This document shows, piece by piece, positions 35,486 to 48,008 of a stretch of DNA of 64,000 nt. The notes under the pieces were generated by a model. The model was not told the origin of the DNA and searched no databases. It saw nothing but the letters and a program-made list of their open reading frames with translations. Location: NCBI GenBank assembly GCA_034440575.1, contig JAOTOL010001450.1, positions 1 through 64,000 on the forward strand, written 5' to 3'. Both the position numbers and the translations under genes were made by a program. Each line of letters begins with the position of its first letter. Position 1 is the stretch's first letter. The DNA comes from Imbricaverruca yamaguchii. Taxonomy: Eukaryota > Arthropoda > Thecostraca > Neoverrucidae.

Positions 35486-37230
35486 AAGACAGGCAATGAC
35501 CGGTGCCCGTCCACTGTTAATTGTGAGCCGAGGCGCACCTCCGATTTGATTTGGGGAGAGGCGATCAGGGATGCGACCAAGATTTTCATACGAAAAGGAT
35601 CTGACCTCCGTCTACACATAGATAGACCGATCTCCCAAACATCAGAGCAAATACAAAAACTCATCGGATTTCGGGCACTGTATTTCTAAAGTTTCAGGCA
35701 TTTTTCACCTCTCATTTTTTCCGACGAGGAAACCTATATCGTTTTTCCATTAAGTGGGATCACGGGCACACATGCGACACGATGACCACATGTAGCCGCA
35801 ACACGGCCGCGATTGGTCATAGGATGACCGAATGCAGCCGCACTACGGCCAGGACTGGTCACGGGATGATCACATGTAGCCGCACTACGTCACAAGCAAT
35901 GCGGGCCAGTTTCTGCCGACTCCACCACCGAGCCAGATCTCGGAACGAGTGCACTCTCTCTCCAACCCGGCGCATTGTTCTCGGGACCATGCACTGGATA
36001 GTGTCCCCTGAGACGCCGTGTTTGTCGCCGCTCGCAGTGTTCGCGCCGAACGCACATCCCGGGCCCTGCAACCCGAGTCGCTCCCGCGGCGGTGGGTGGA
36101 GAACTTGTGTTTTATTGTGAAAACCCTCCAAACTTGCGGTGGAAAATCATCATCGTAGCACCACTTCACCTCATCCTTGCCAAATGTCTGGATACCGCAG
36201 GGCCTCGCATAGCTAACATTGAGACCCCGTATAGCATTGAGGGACTTCTGTCTGCTACAGACTCCGATGGATTCGAATTATAGCTTTCCAAGCCCCCCTT
36301 CCTCCAGTAATGATCAAGCAACCGGAAATGCAACGTGACGTTGGAGCAAGCTCCCTCCGCTTCCCATCTGGTTGGCGTGTTCGAGGAACCCCTGATAGCC
36401 CCTGATTTTGATGCTCCTGCTTCCCGCTTCCCTCGGAGAATTGCAACCTCGCCGATCAAATAAACTCCAGGGTCTGATCTACCGGATGTCAGGATTCGCC
36501 GTGTCAGCATCGTCAGCATCGGCCGCCATTTCAGCATCGCTAAGACAGCGCGTTCGTAGCCGGCTGCGCACTCGGCCGTCGCTCCGTTCGGTGCGATTGT
36601 TCGCCGCGCCGTGCCGCGACAAGCAGGCGCGATGGCGACCGCCTTCGGTCGTCAGCCAGCTGGCGGGCGCCCGCCGATCGGTGACGTCACACGGTGACGT
36701 CACACGTCGGCGGCGGGCGGCGCGGAACTGTGACGCCGGCGCCGCGGCGCGAGTCGCGAGGCCCTCGACACATGCGCGCGGGAGACGGTGCGCGATCCAC
36801 GGTTGGTGGCAGAGGCAAAAATCCGCCGTCAGCGAGCTCGGCGATAGCCGTCGATCGCCAAGCAGAGCCATACGAGTCGCGAAGCGGAGGGATGCGAGTC
36901 GCGAAGCGGAGCGATGTTGGTGAGCTGACGCGATGAGCCGCCGCACATTCCGCATTCCAGGCCGGCGTGCGCGTCACGATCGACGTGCGGGTGCGAGCGG
37001 AGGTGCTGCGGCAGCGGCGGGGCGACACGCCGTGGCGTGTCGGGAAGAGCCGGCTGGCCGTCGTGACGTCATCCGTGAGGAACACCGGCCGGCCGAGCCG
37101 CGCTGCTCGGGCGCCACCCTCCCTACGCCGCTGCCGCCGTCGAAGCTGCGGAGAGCGACGGCGTCGACTGGTGCCGACGGCGGGGCGGTGCGCCGCAGGC
37201 TCGACCGTGACGACAGAGCGGACGTCAGTT

Positions 37231-37297
37231 GGTGATTGTGGTTTAGGGGTGCACCGACTGCGTAAGTCATATAACGCCCATAACTCAGTCATTTATA
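37231..37297 (-). repeat. dispersed short repeat, copy 1
   Basis: The reverse complement starts GTTATGGGCG, then GCAGTCGGTGCACCCCTAAA. It is the most diverged of four copies of one family (others at 38093, 46328 and 51758). Confidence 0.55.
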
Positions 37298-38092
37298 CGT
37301 AGAAGCGTGTGAACATCACATTAGGCAACGAGTTATAAGACGATGTCGAAACTGTTCATAATAAAGCTGGTACTAGCCACGTCTGCATCCGTATGGTGAT
37401 GGCTGGTGTAACTCATGGAAAATCTCATTTCGAAGAGGAATTTGAAAAGTTGTCCCGAGTGAACAATGTCAGACTCGCCCCCTAATGCCTCCCGAAGCGA
37501 GACCGAGGAACGTCCAAAGTGACGTCTCCGTTCGAGGGTTCCGCTCCGACAGAGCGCACGTTACTAGCAGTGCCAGTAGCCCACCAGCGGTGCCAGTAGC
37601 CCGACGGGGAGCGGTGGTCGGACCTGGTGCTAAGCACAGTCGGTGCGCCCGAACACCGCTCGAAAGCACAAGTGCATCGCAGCCGCCCCGGGACACGTGA
37701 CCAGCACTCACACTCGTGGTCGGCGCCGGCGCCGACGCCGCCACACCGTCCACGAACGCCGCGCGCTGCGTGTCATTACACCCGAAATTGCCTCGAATTA
37801 GAAAATTCCAATACCAATCACTATTATTCAAACAAATCTCCGGCCGGTCGGATCGAGCCGCGTTAGTGCAGCGCCGGGGGCGCGGCGGCCCTACCGGCAG
37901 GTGTCCGACTAACGAGGCACGCGGATATTTTCATATCCCGACGAGACGGCACACGGACGGACGCAACGGGGCCGCACCGGTCGAGCCGCCCGCGGGCCAA
38001 AATCGCCGGGGGGAAGCGGGGCGACCGCCGGCCGGTGGGACGTCACGAGCGCCGGCCGACCGCCCCGCAGACGGGGCGAGATTCACGGTGAG

Positions 38093-38143
38093 AGCTGTAC
38101 AACCACTGCAGTTGATGCGCCATAAAACCTAAATAACTAACCA
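38093..38143 (+). repeat. dispersed short repeat, copy 2
   Basis: The sequence reads GCTGTACAACCACTGCAGTT, then GATGCGCC, an A-rich stretch and AAATAACTAACC. It matches the reverse complement of copies 1, 3 and 4. The ordered end suggests the 3' terminus of a SINE or LINE. Confidence 0.65.
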
Positions 38144-38259
38144 ACGGTGAGAACGCCGCCCCGACTTGTCTCCTGCGGTCGGTCGGGACCGGGTCGGGTG
38201 CGACGGAAGCCGTTCCTGGCGCCGTGTTTATCAGGTGGCGAGTCGCTTAGCTGCTCTCT

Positions 38260-38333
38260 CTCCCTCTCTCTCCATTCCCCCTCTCTTCTCTCTCTCTCTC
38301 TTTCTTTCTTTACCTCTCTCTCTCTCTCTTTAC

Positions 38334-38416
<83 letters not shown>
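38260..38416. repeat. (CT)n microsatellite
   Basis: Interrupted CT-rich sequence becomes pure (CT)n from about 38336 to 38416. Confidence 0.97.
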
Positions 38417-38418
<2 letters not shown>

Positions 38419-41400
38419 CGCGGCGGTGTCTGGCGTGACGTCAGTAGCAGGTCAGGTGATGTATGATGACACGGCGCGTCCGTCAGTTGTTCGTGCTGTT
38501 CGTCCGCAGATGAAGTAGTCGGATGTTTTGGTGTAGCAGCGCACCAGGAGCACATGGCTGTCCAACCGAAGTGACGCATCCGGGAAGGGCATCCACTGTT
38601 CAGTTCAAATGCCGCGACTGGGCGCGAGCACATCCTGGCACACCAGAGCCGAAAGAGCAAACAAGCAAGATATGCCGGTGTCCAGTGCCTTGATCTTTGC
38701 GAAGCCGTGCAGCAGATGTCAAGGATGTCCCGGCCCGGCACGACCGGCCCCTCGGTGTGCCGTGCATGACACGGCGCCGGAAATAGCGCCGGCACCAGTC
38801 CTCATTTGCATGCGCTCTGTCAACGAGAACGGATGGCCGCCTCTCGGCGCGCTGCAAGTGAGCACAATAAGCCCAACAGCCGGGACGCGGGCCATAATCA
38901 CCGCCTCGGCGGCCGTGCCGGCTACCGCGCGCTGGCTGCCGAGACGCGTCCACTTGGCGGCCGGCTGGCGGCGATATCTTCATCAGGGAGGCGGCCGGCC
39001 GGCGGCGCATCTCGTCCGACACGTCCGGCCGCCCGCCGCGAGACTCCGCCGCCGGCCGCCGCGAGCGCTGTCGTCGTCGCGCGGCGCGAACGCGGCGCCG
39101 GCGCGCGCGGGCCGGCCGGCCGGGCGTTGTCGGCTATGAACAACGGTCTCCGGACGTGACCGCCGGGTCGGCCGGCACGCTCCCGGCCGTCGCTCATCTC
39201 GAGTTGCCAGCGCGCGCCGGCGCATTTGCATAATTACCGGCGGCGCCATGCACGGCCGTTTCGAATGTTGCCGGTGATTTGCACGACGAGCGGCGGCGGC
39301 CGGCCGGTCGGCACGTGCCGGCACGCCCCGTCACCAGCCCCGGGGCACGACCCGGCCGGCCCGCACGGAGACGTGGGTGTGGCCGCGCGCTGACGACTCC
39401 GTGCGGGTGGGGGCTGGGGGCTGTTGTCGCGCGCCCTTGCCGCACAGACACGGCCGAATTGATAAACCCGCAGCGACGCCGCCACAGTTGGACGCCGTCC
39501 AGCAGCTGCAGCGCCGCCGACCTTGCGACCGTCTCGCCCCCATGGTGTGCAACAATCTCGCCCAATTGCCACTGCAGCGAGCACTCGTCACCGCCGACAC
39601 GACACCGCGAGCCGGCGCCGGCGTGAAGCACACATATCACGATCACGCCACCGGGCCGATCAAGCCCACAGACCGCGCCGCCGGGCCACCGGGCCGGGGT
39701 CATCATCGCATCAGGCCACATTGGCGGCGGCGCGCGCCGTCCATTGGGCGGCTGCAGGCGCGCGCAGGCCACGTCACCGTGCCGCCGGCCGGCCCGCGGC
39801 AGCCGCCGGCCGCTACTGGGCGGTGCCAGTGCCAATCCGCGCCGGCATTAGGGCGTACCGCGGCCGTGTAGACACACGTCGGCCGGCCGGCCGGCCGCTG
39901 CCCGGCTACAAGGCTACCGCCGCCGCGGCACATCCCATAAAGCGCGCGCCGATGAGGTATGGGGGCGTGGCGGCGCCGCCGCGGGCCGGCCGCGCGCGCG
40001 AAGGATCGCCGAGCGCGCAGGTCCGGCACACCGCGCCGCGCTGAGTTACACTCCACTCGCCATGCAAATGGCGCGCTCGGCGTAATTAAAATCGGGCGCA
40101 ATTAAAGCGTCGGCCCGGTTGCGCGCCGGCGGAGGCGGTGGGCGGCGCGGCGATTTAGTGCCGATGCGGCCGTGATAGCGCGGGTAACCCAGTAGCCGAC
40201 GGTCAGAGGAGCCGGCAAAAAGCCCGCGCTCGCGACAGCCGGCCCGCCCTCGGCAGCTACTTCAATTAGCCGCTCTTCGGCGCGTCCGGCGGCCGCCGCT
40301 CGACCTGACCCGACCCGAGCCGACCTGACCCGGTTCGACCTGACCCGGACCGACCTGGCGGCCGGCTTGCTGTGTCTGGATCCGCCGCGCGAGTCGCGGC
40401 CGGGTGATTTCGACCGAGGCGGCGAAGCCGGCCGCACCCGACCGATTCCAGCACGCCACGACGATAATCACTGCTCACCATCAGTGCGCAAATCCGCTCG
40501 CCCACTAATTTATAGTAATTGCATAATGATTTCGTACATTACTGCCCGATAAATTCATTAGGATCGCCGTATTTTATTGGGGCGCTATGCAAAGTTTCTC
40601 CTTGACGCAACGGTTCAGTGGCCGTATCAAGCGCATATGTATGGGAGAAGCGACGTTCGCCGGCGATGAGCGAGACCGAAAGAGGTGGTTGCCTTTCTGC
40701 TGCACTCCCGATGCTAAACAGTCACGATAACTTATGCGCGCGGTGCGGGAGATACCATCTCGTGCTAACGATGCACATCGTTGAGGGTGCAGCAGGTGTG
40801 GCGCTCGTTCATCGCTGAGTATGTTTAGCGGCGTGTCTCCTCGTTCAAAGGTGTGCACGATGAGCGGGAGGAGGGGGGGGGGGGAGCTCACGCGGCAGAC
40901 GTCGGGACCGGTTGCGGCTCGGCTTCGGCTTTGCGAGCGGTGACCAATCATGGGTGTCGGCGCTTCGGCTCCGGCTCGGACACCTGCTCCCCGTTCAGCC
41001 CGCAGCTCAATACAAACACCGGTCACGGTCCACCCTGTGGTCGACCATGTGAGACGTCTGTCCGGTCAACATCAGCCAGCATAGTACTATCGAGAGCACC
41101 GCCTTTCGCAAAAGTGCGCGAAACTGTGCACCGAGCCGTGCCTGGCGTCGGCAGCGACGCACGCCCCGAGTCGATTCCGCGGGCCGAAGGGCAGGGCCAA
41201 GTTTGTCGGAGCCTCGTCGGAGCAGGTGAAACGGACGGAAACGGAGTCGGCGGCGCTGTGGGTTTTGTATTGGGGAAGGGGAGGGCACGACATTGCTTTA
41301 AGTCGATTTTTGTCCATGCAACAGAACGCGTGCCCACCTTGGCCAATCCTCAGTCCCAATCCCAATTCAGTCTCCCGTCATGGCGGCCGCCAAGCCCTGA

Positions 41401-42779
41401 CTGAATTTCGTGTTCCAAGCTGGACGCCCAATCGGGGCTGGGAAGCGCCTGTACATGTGACCTTTTGCGGCTCTGCAGCGGGCAAATGACATGATCGGAG
41501 CTGTCAGCATCGCAGATGGGGGCTCCCGCGTCGCTGCTTCTCCGGCAGAACACTCCATGGGCGGAGGTGGAGGCGGCCGTTGCGATTAACAGCAGTTCCA
41601 CGCATACCAACCCCCTTGGCATGATTGATTACGCAAGAAACACACGACACGGAACAAAGCACTGCTGCCCGAATGGCGAACTCCTCAGCGTCCGACAATA
41701 ACCAATAAGGCGGCGAAGTTTACCCCTGCCGGCATGGGACGGCCTCTGCAAAGTAGCCGCGCTTGTCCGGCCGAGTTTTTGCCAACTTCGCCGTGATCGA
41801 GTCCACTTTAGGCGGCGCGGCAGGTGTACTCGCCGCCCGGGGCGGGCCGCCGGGCCGCCGGTGCGGCGGTGGCGCCAGTCGGCGGCGGCGCGAGTCGCCG
41901 GTCGGCCGCGTCGCGGCGCGCGAAAAAGCGGCGCGCGCCTTTCGGCGCCGGCGCTTGCAATTCCGGTCAGCCGGCGCGCGCCTCGCTCGCCGGCCGGCAA
42001 AAAGGCGGCGCGACGCGCTGCGCGCCTGATCACTATGCGGCGGCCGCGATGACGGCGGCCCGCCCGCCGGCCGGGTGACACAAACAGTGCACTGCCATCG
42101 CTCACGCGCCGCGGCCGTGCCGATGTCGTGATAACGCCCCATTGTATGCTAATTGCCGGCCCACACAGGCGACACATAACCGTCTTTATTGATGGAAGAA
42201 GTTAACTTTTTATCTCGGTCCATCGTCCTGGCGCGCGGCGCGCCGCGATTGTGACGCGCCGCGGCGCGGCGGCCATGTTTGGCGCGCTCGCCGCTGCGCC
42301 GGCGGCCGACGCGGCGCGCCGCGCCAATTGCAGCGCGCGGAGACGCCGTAACTCGCGCGACCGGCCGACCGAGGCTTATGGAATTTTATTGACAAGATGT
42401 TGGTGGCCGTGGCGGCGGCGGCGGCCGTTGCCGCCGAGTTACGACCGCGAATAAAGGAATTCATGATTTCGAGCGGCGACGGCGCTTGATATTTTACAAA
42501 TGGGTTCATTATCTGTGTGTTGATCTGCGGTGACATTTTTATCTGGCGATCGATGCCGATATGATTGGACTGGCCCGAGTGTGGCCGGCCGGGACGCTCA
42601 GGTCGCACGACGGTCGGCTCGTTCGGACGGCACGCGTCGCCGCTCACCATAGCGCCCGGTAATTGAACGGGGCGCGGCCGGAGCAGCTGGTGCCTCTGCT
42701 CCAGCCGGGCTGGTCGGGGTGGTCCAGGCTGGTCTGGGGGTCCAGGATGGTCGCGGTGGATAGGATGAACAGGAGTTGA
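38417..42779. other. CpG-rich, gene-free region
   Basis: Long CpG-rich blocks (about 38700-40450 and 41750-42450) alternate with normal sequence. A CRE site lies at 38436. (CGACC)-like pentamers lie at 40298-40362. An AT-rich island at 40505-40590 contains several homeodomain-type cores (TAATTT, GTAATTG, TCATTA, TTTTATTGG). No coding exon is recognised. Confidence 0.4.
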
Positions 42780-43170
42780 AGAGTGGCCGGCTTGGTAGGC
42801 TTGGTACGACGGCAGGCTTGGTAGGACGGTAGGATTGGTAGGACGGTAGGATTGGTAGGAAGGTAGGCTTGGTAGGACGGTAGGATTGGTAGGACGGCAG
42901 GATTGGTAGGTTGGTAGAATTGATATGGCGGTAGGATTGTAGGAGAGTAGGAATGGTAGGATGGTAGGATGGTGGGATTGGTAGGGTGGTATGGTTCGTA
43001 GGACGGTAAGATTGGTAGACTGGTAGGATTGATAGGGCGGTAGGATTCGCAGGATGGTAGGATTGGTAGGACAGTAAGATTGGTAGGACAGTATGATCGG
43101 TAGAATGGTGCGATTTGTACGACGGTGGGATCCTGGTAGGACGATAGGATTGGTAGGACATGGATAGCCA
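42780..43170. repeat. GGTAGGATT minisatellite
   Basis: Dozens of 9-11-bp units such as GGTAGGATT, GGTAGGACG and GGTAGGCTT are arranged in about 20-bp pairs. The plus strand is G-rich and almost free of C. It yields a Pro/Ser/Tyr repeat on the minus strand that is artefactual. Confidence 0.94.
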
Positions 43171-44459
43171 CATGCTCGAAGGTTTGAAGGTTTGAAGGTT
43201 TGAAGGGATGTCGCCCCACCGCCGGCAATGTTTCATATGTTTCACGTTTCAATGTTTCACGCCGGCAATCCATTGTGGTGCTGCATTGTGCTGTAGTGCA
43301 TTGGCGATAGGCGGTGAGGGTGTCGGGGGTGGTGACAGGCGGCGGGGGTGGTGACAGGGATGGTTAGGATGGCTTCGATGACTCTGGTGGTTAGAGCAGT
43401 CCGGGGAAGCTGGACACAAACATATTTCCAGGAAGGATGGAAGATTACATCCCTCAATGACATTCCAAGACGGGACAGATTCTGTCCAGGACTTCCCTAG
43501 CTGGAGCTGTGGCCGGAGTTCATCGAACGCGAGGACGGAGGCATGGCCGTAGGAATATGGGGAGGGGAGCGGCAGAGGGAGCAGCGGCCTTCCAACTTTG
43601 GGCGAGCTCAACGTCGACCATATATGTGTTGCATGGAAATAATCCACTGTAGTCCAAAGCTTTAAAACAGTCATCTTGCCACTGCATATTGTACATGGAA
43701 CGATACTGGTACCTTTTATTGCATGCAGTACATTGAACGGAGTTAACGAATGTAAATTATTCCGCACATCTTACACTGAATGCCGGGCTGATTTTCCCCC
43801 TCATCTTCATTGTAAAAATATTGCTTATTTTTAATGCTCTAGTTGCTATGCGTTACTGCAACCAATCAGGCTTTAGCTAGGTTTCAGTTCTTGAAACGAA
43901 TTGGATAACGGATCCATTGCGGATACGAATACAGATTGGATTGGCCCACACTGATTGTATCGGCGCATTTGAAAATCATTCTCAAGAAAGTAAACAATTT
44001 TACGTACTAGGGAGAGAGCATTAGTATCTCGATGTTATTCTTGGTCCTCAATGTCTCTAAAATGTCAGATGCAACCCGAATCCCTGCGAAGGTTCCTCGT
44101 ACTTGGGCGTCTCATGCAAGGACACATGCTGCCCACATGCTGCTGGCCGATATTTTGAAATGCTATTCGTTTTCGGTTTCTGGTTTTGCAACATATTATG
44201 ATCAGAAACGCCAGGCTATTTTGCAAGTTGCGTATCAATTTTTACGGCCCTCGCGCCGATTGTAAAACGAAACACTGAAATGTGAGAAATGGCGTACTTT
44301 CGTAGCTACCTTTTTGTACGAAGGGACGAGTTGATACTCCGTGATCGTAGTTTTGTAGATTCATACATTTGTCCGTTTGTGAAACTGGAGTCTACGAATG
44401 TGCGGAAAATATGTCCCATACTGACAATTTCGTAGGTTTTCGTGAAGTATGGTCCAAGT
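43171..44459. other. gene-free stretch
   Basis: Unique sequence, AT-rich after 43650. A minus-strand frame at 43249-43767 matches nothing recognisable. Confidence 0.5.
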
Positions 44460-44473
44460 CAGGTATTATCTGT

Positions 44474-44637
44474 TGGTTGGTTGGTTAGTGGCTTTACGAC
44501 ACATCGACCGTTGAGTCATGCAGCATCGCCAATCTCTCACGCCGATTGGTCGCGGGCGAAGAGTAGCGACAGGTGAGACTCGAACTCACAACCTTTCGAT
44601 TGTGAGACGAGCAACTTACCTCTAGGCTACTCGTCCC
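44474..44637 (-). mobile_element. tRNA-derived SINE family A, copy 1, with 14-bp TSD
   Basis: On the minus strand the head starts GGGGACGAGTAGCCTAGAGG (A-box region), continues through an anticodon-like loop CTCACAA and has a B box GAGTTCGAGTC. The anticodon loop resembles tRNA-Val(CAC), but this is tentative. The body contains GAAAGGTTG and GGCGTGAGAGATTGGCGA. The tail is built of CCAA units. Perfect duplications CAGGTATTATCTGT flank it at 44460-44473 and 44638-44651. Confidence 0.9.
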
Positions 44638-44808
44638 CAGGTATTATCTGTGGTGGGACCGGCAACTAAGAGCTAGATCTGACGGTTCGACGACAACCAA
44701 TGGCACACGCATGACGAATCTTTTCTTCTTTTTTTCTATTCAGCAGCCACAAAGAGCCAATGCTTCTGCGGCGATTAGTAGCGCACCACATAAAAATAAA
44801 TACAGGAC

Positions 44809-45530
44809 CCGCGGCGACCAGTGGCGCACCACATCTGCCGTGTCCGCGGCGATCAGTGGTGCACCACATCTGCCGTGTCCGCGGCGATCAGTGGCGCACA
44901 TCTGCCGTGTCCGCGGCGATCAGTGGCGCACATCTGCCGTGTCCGCGGCGACCAGTGGCGCACCACATCTGCCGTGTCCGCGGCGATCAGTGGCGCACCA
45001 CATCTGCCGTGTCCGCGGCGACCAGTGGCGCACCACATCTGCCGTGTCCGCGGCGATCAGTGGCGCACCACATCTGCCGTGTCCGCGGCGATCAGTGGCG
45101 CACCACATCTGCCGTGTCCGCGGCGATCAGTGGCGCACCACATCTGCCGTGTCCGCGGCGACCAGTGGCGCACATCTGCCGTGTCCGCGGCGATCAGTGG
45201 CGCACCACATCTGCCGTGTCCGCGGCGACCAGTGGCGCACCACATCTGCCGTGTCCGCGGCGACCGTGGCGCACCACATCTGCCGTGTCCGCGGCGACCA
45301 GTGGCGCACATCTGCCGTGTCCGCGGCGATCAGTGGCGACACATCTGCTGTCCGCGCGATCAGTGGCGCACACATCTGCCGTGTCCGCGGCGACCAGTTC
45401 AGGGGCACACCCGTCCGCGCGGGCACATCTGCCGTGTCCGCGGCGACCAGTGGCGCACATCTGCCGTGTCCGCGGCGACCAGTGGCGCACATCTGCCGTG
45501 TCCGCGGCGATCAGTGGCGCACGGCGTCTG
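44809..45530. repeat. 35/32-bp minisatellite
   Basis: About 21 copies of a 35-bp unit starting CGCGGCGATCAGTGGCGCAC and followed by CACATCTGCCGTGTC occur here; shorter copies lack 3 bp (CAC). ATC and ACC variants alternate irregularly. Copies are almost identical until about 45300, then indels appear. Frames of 200-290 codons on both strands are by-products of a 35-bp period without stops. Confidence 0.96.
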
Positions 45531-46043
45531 ACCGTCCCGGTTGGCCACCGGTCATTATCAGTGGAGGTGGCTCGTTCGCGGTCCGCTAACGATGCTCTCG
45601 CAGCCGCCCGATAAAACACCACATCACTGTGCGTTATGTGACAACGGCCAGCGAGGGGAGCACGCTGCCACGGATGTGGGTCGATGGCGTTCTGCTGGGC
45701 TCTTCATAGCAGTGAAGCTTGCTGGAAACTGTTCCAGCCGGTGTTCGAAGGACCCTGCTTATGGGTCGTCGTAGGCCGTGCTTGTGGAGCTCAAATGCGT
45801 TGTCACAAGAAGGAGATGAGGATGCAGCCGCGCTATAAGTTTGCGCTGAAGTTCACATTTTGATCCCATGGAAACGCCACTTGCGATGGGGCCAAGAGGA
45901 ATGTCTGATTGAACTCTGCACCTAAAACTTTGGAAATGACGTCAAAATGAATGGTGCCATGTTTCCTTGCACAAAGATATTGGTGAACAGCGTTTGTCGC
46001 GCGCGCGCTGCAACTGTTGAAGGCAGGATGGGATGCGAAGCAT

Positions 46044-46072
46044 GTTCTCCACTCATGCCATGAGTGGAGAAC
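46044..46072. other. perfect 14-bp inverted repeat
   Basis: GTTCTCCACTCATG is followed after a single C by its exact reverse complement. The near-zero spacer favours a binding site or palindromic insertion scar over an RNA hairpin. Confidence 0.9.
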
Positions 46073-46327
46073 GTTGCAAATCATTGGTGCGATACATGTA
46101 GGCAATGCGCACTGCCAACTTCACTGGTGAAGACCACGTCGTAGGGTCCCATGTTAAGAGAGGAAGAAGTTGGTGGGGCCTAGGCAAAGAAAGTGGGGCC
46201 CACGCCCCAGCAAAACGATAAGGAACTCTACCCGTGAAATATTCCCATAATGGTTGCAAGGAAAGAAAGGATATATAAGTCTGAATATCTCCTTAGCCGT
46301 TTTGCAGCGGCGAGACCGGGAGTTAAA

Positions 46328-46387
46328 TAGTTAGTTATGAGGGCTTTAGGACGCATCAACTACATTGGTCATGTAGCGCCCATAACA
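46328..46387 (-). repeat. dispersed short repeat, copy 3
   Basis: The reverse complement reads GTTATGGGCGCTACATGACC, then ATGTAGTTGATGCGTCCTAA and ends CATAACTAACT. Same order of blocks as copies 2 and 4. Confidence 0.65.
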
Positions 46388-46828
46388 ATACAACTTATTT
46401 ACACGTCGATATATCACACATGCTAGCTAGTTAGGCTCGCAGAATATTAGTCGACATAACGAATCGTACATAAAATAAAGTATGGCAACATTCAACATTG
46501 GCAAGACCACGAGGGTGGCGCCATAAGCACATTTTCGCCTCGCCACACAGGACTCCGAGACCGTTGCCACGCGGCGCGGCTCGCCTCGCCGACACGCCTG
46601 CTTCAGCTGATGGCTCCCGGGCACGCCACCGGCATTGGGCTGCGGGACACAGCGGGTGTTGGCGCCTCCACCGGGATCGGCGACGCGACACAGTGGCAGT
46701 CGCCACGAACGCCGCAAGCACGCCGAACTCGACGGCAGACTGTGCGGCCGGTTGGCGGCGGCGATCAGGTGCGATTGATGGATTGATGTCGAAGCTGACC
46801 ACCAAAGCCACGGGTGCGAGTCAAAGCC

Positions 46829-47010
46829 TCTTCACTTCAGGAGAGCGTCATTCGTCGGGTGTTTTCACTTCAGGAGAGCGTGATTCGTTGGGTGACTTCA
46901 CTTCGGGAGAGCGTCATCCACGGGTGACCCTTCACTTCAGGAGAGCGTCATCCACCAGTGACTTCACTTCGGGAGAGCGTCATCCATGCGTAACTCTTCA
47001 CTTCCGTAGC
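46829..47010. repeat. 32-34-bp minisatellite, about six units
   Basis: TTCACTTC recurs at 46831, 46864, 46897, 46931, 46963 and 46997, each followed by GGGAGAGCGTCAT or AGGAGAGCGTCAT. Confidence 0.92.
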
Positions 47011-47672
47011 ATGTGATGACTTCACTTGAGCAATACGTGATCATCCGTGGGACATGCTCGTTATGTCAGATATGCTGACGAATAGCAAAGTTGTAGAAAA
47101 AATCGCAAAATGAAAAAGTTTGACGGTAAGTAAGAAAAACGATGACACGTCATCACCACGTGGTGACATGTGAAGCAGCATGCGGCCAAATAAAATATTC
47201 CGCTGAGGAAATAAACCCTGCTAGGGCAGCTAAGGCTAGGCCACCATTCAGCTTCAAGGCGATATATACCACGATAGGTATTGTGTTGTGGAAATACATT
47301 ACCACAACTATGGATCTATAGACGTTAAATGACTAGCATGAATAAAAATATAGATATTTCCTTAGCCGAGGGATGGAATATGCCACGGTGGAGCCTGTTC
47401 CCAGAAGTGCACTTCACTCAATCAAATCAAACGTGCATCCAATCAAGTAAACCGCAAAGAAGATCAGCAGTGCATGCTTTTGCTACAATTTCACAATCAG
47501 ACCCTAGAAGTCGAAGCAGAAATTTGAGTCCAGTCGCTACGGCCAGCGCTTCCGCAGGCTGAAGTTATGCAGACAGCAGTATGCTTAGCCGGTTCTTCCC
47601 ATGCTCGTACGACATCATAGCTTAATGTTAAATTCTCAAAATATTGTTGCGGGGCTTTCCGATTGTGATTCA
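47011..47672. other. gene-free stretch
   Basis: AT-rich unique sequence. No gene is recognised. Confidence 0.5.
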
Positions 47673-48008
47673 TGACATAGAAAACATAAGAGATTAGTGC
47701 AACTATGAGCCACAAGGGCCCTTCTTGGTTGCACCCTGTACACTGAACCAGTTGCCTACCAAATCTGTCAATCAGCCCTCCCTGTAATACTGAAAAGCAA
47801 GCCCTCTATTCTTATAATGATTGTCTATGCTGTTTTTGAAGATGTTCAATGTGCTGCTACTGACAATGTTTTCTGGCAGCTGGTTCCAGTGTTCTACTAC
47901 CCTGTTGGTGAAGAAAGTCTTCCTTAATGAGAAGCCATTGATGTCAGAATAGGAATGAGAACAGGGTATGCCGTTTGCCTTTTCACAATCCACACAGTTT
48001 CTTTTCAA
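47673..48008 (-). mobile_element. 5'-truncated copy of the LINE family
   Basis: On the minus strand this encodes the last part of ORF2. The stretch from TFFTNRVVEH to AFQYYREG is identical to the full element at 47 of 48 residues. It then has the same 3' UTR and a tail resembling two TTTTATGTC units at 47691-47673. Upstream of TFFTNRV the two copies lose similarity abruptly. Extreme 5' truncation is usual for LINE copies. Confidence 0.9.

Larger units (their letters stand above)
35486..38254. other. gene-free region with small repeats
   Basis: Three loose 48-bp units containing ATGNAGCCGCANNACGGCC lie at 35770-35895. A CpG-rich block spans 36500-37240 and holds paired CRE sites at 36682 and 36695 and one at 37064. 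No gene is recognised. Confidence 0.45.
45531..46828. other. gene-free stretch with palindrome
   Basis: No gene is seen. It contains a CRE site at 45937, a perfect 29-bp palindrome at 46044-46072, and one copy of the dispersed short repeat at 46328. Confidence 0.5.

Noticed and set aside
42780..43170. Telomere-like G-rich repeat
   Set aside because: Units are GGTAGGATT-type and degenerate, not TTAGG or TTAGGG.
44809..45530. CRISPR-like array of 35-bp repeats
   Set aside because: Units are contiguous with no unique spacers, and the context is eukaryotic. It is a minisatellite.
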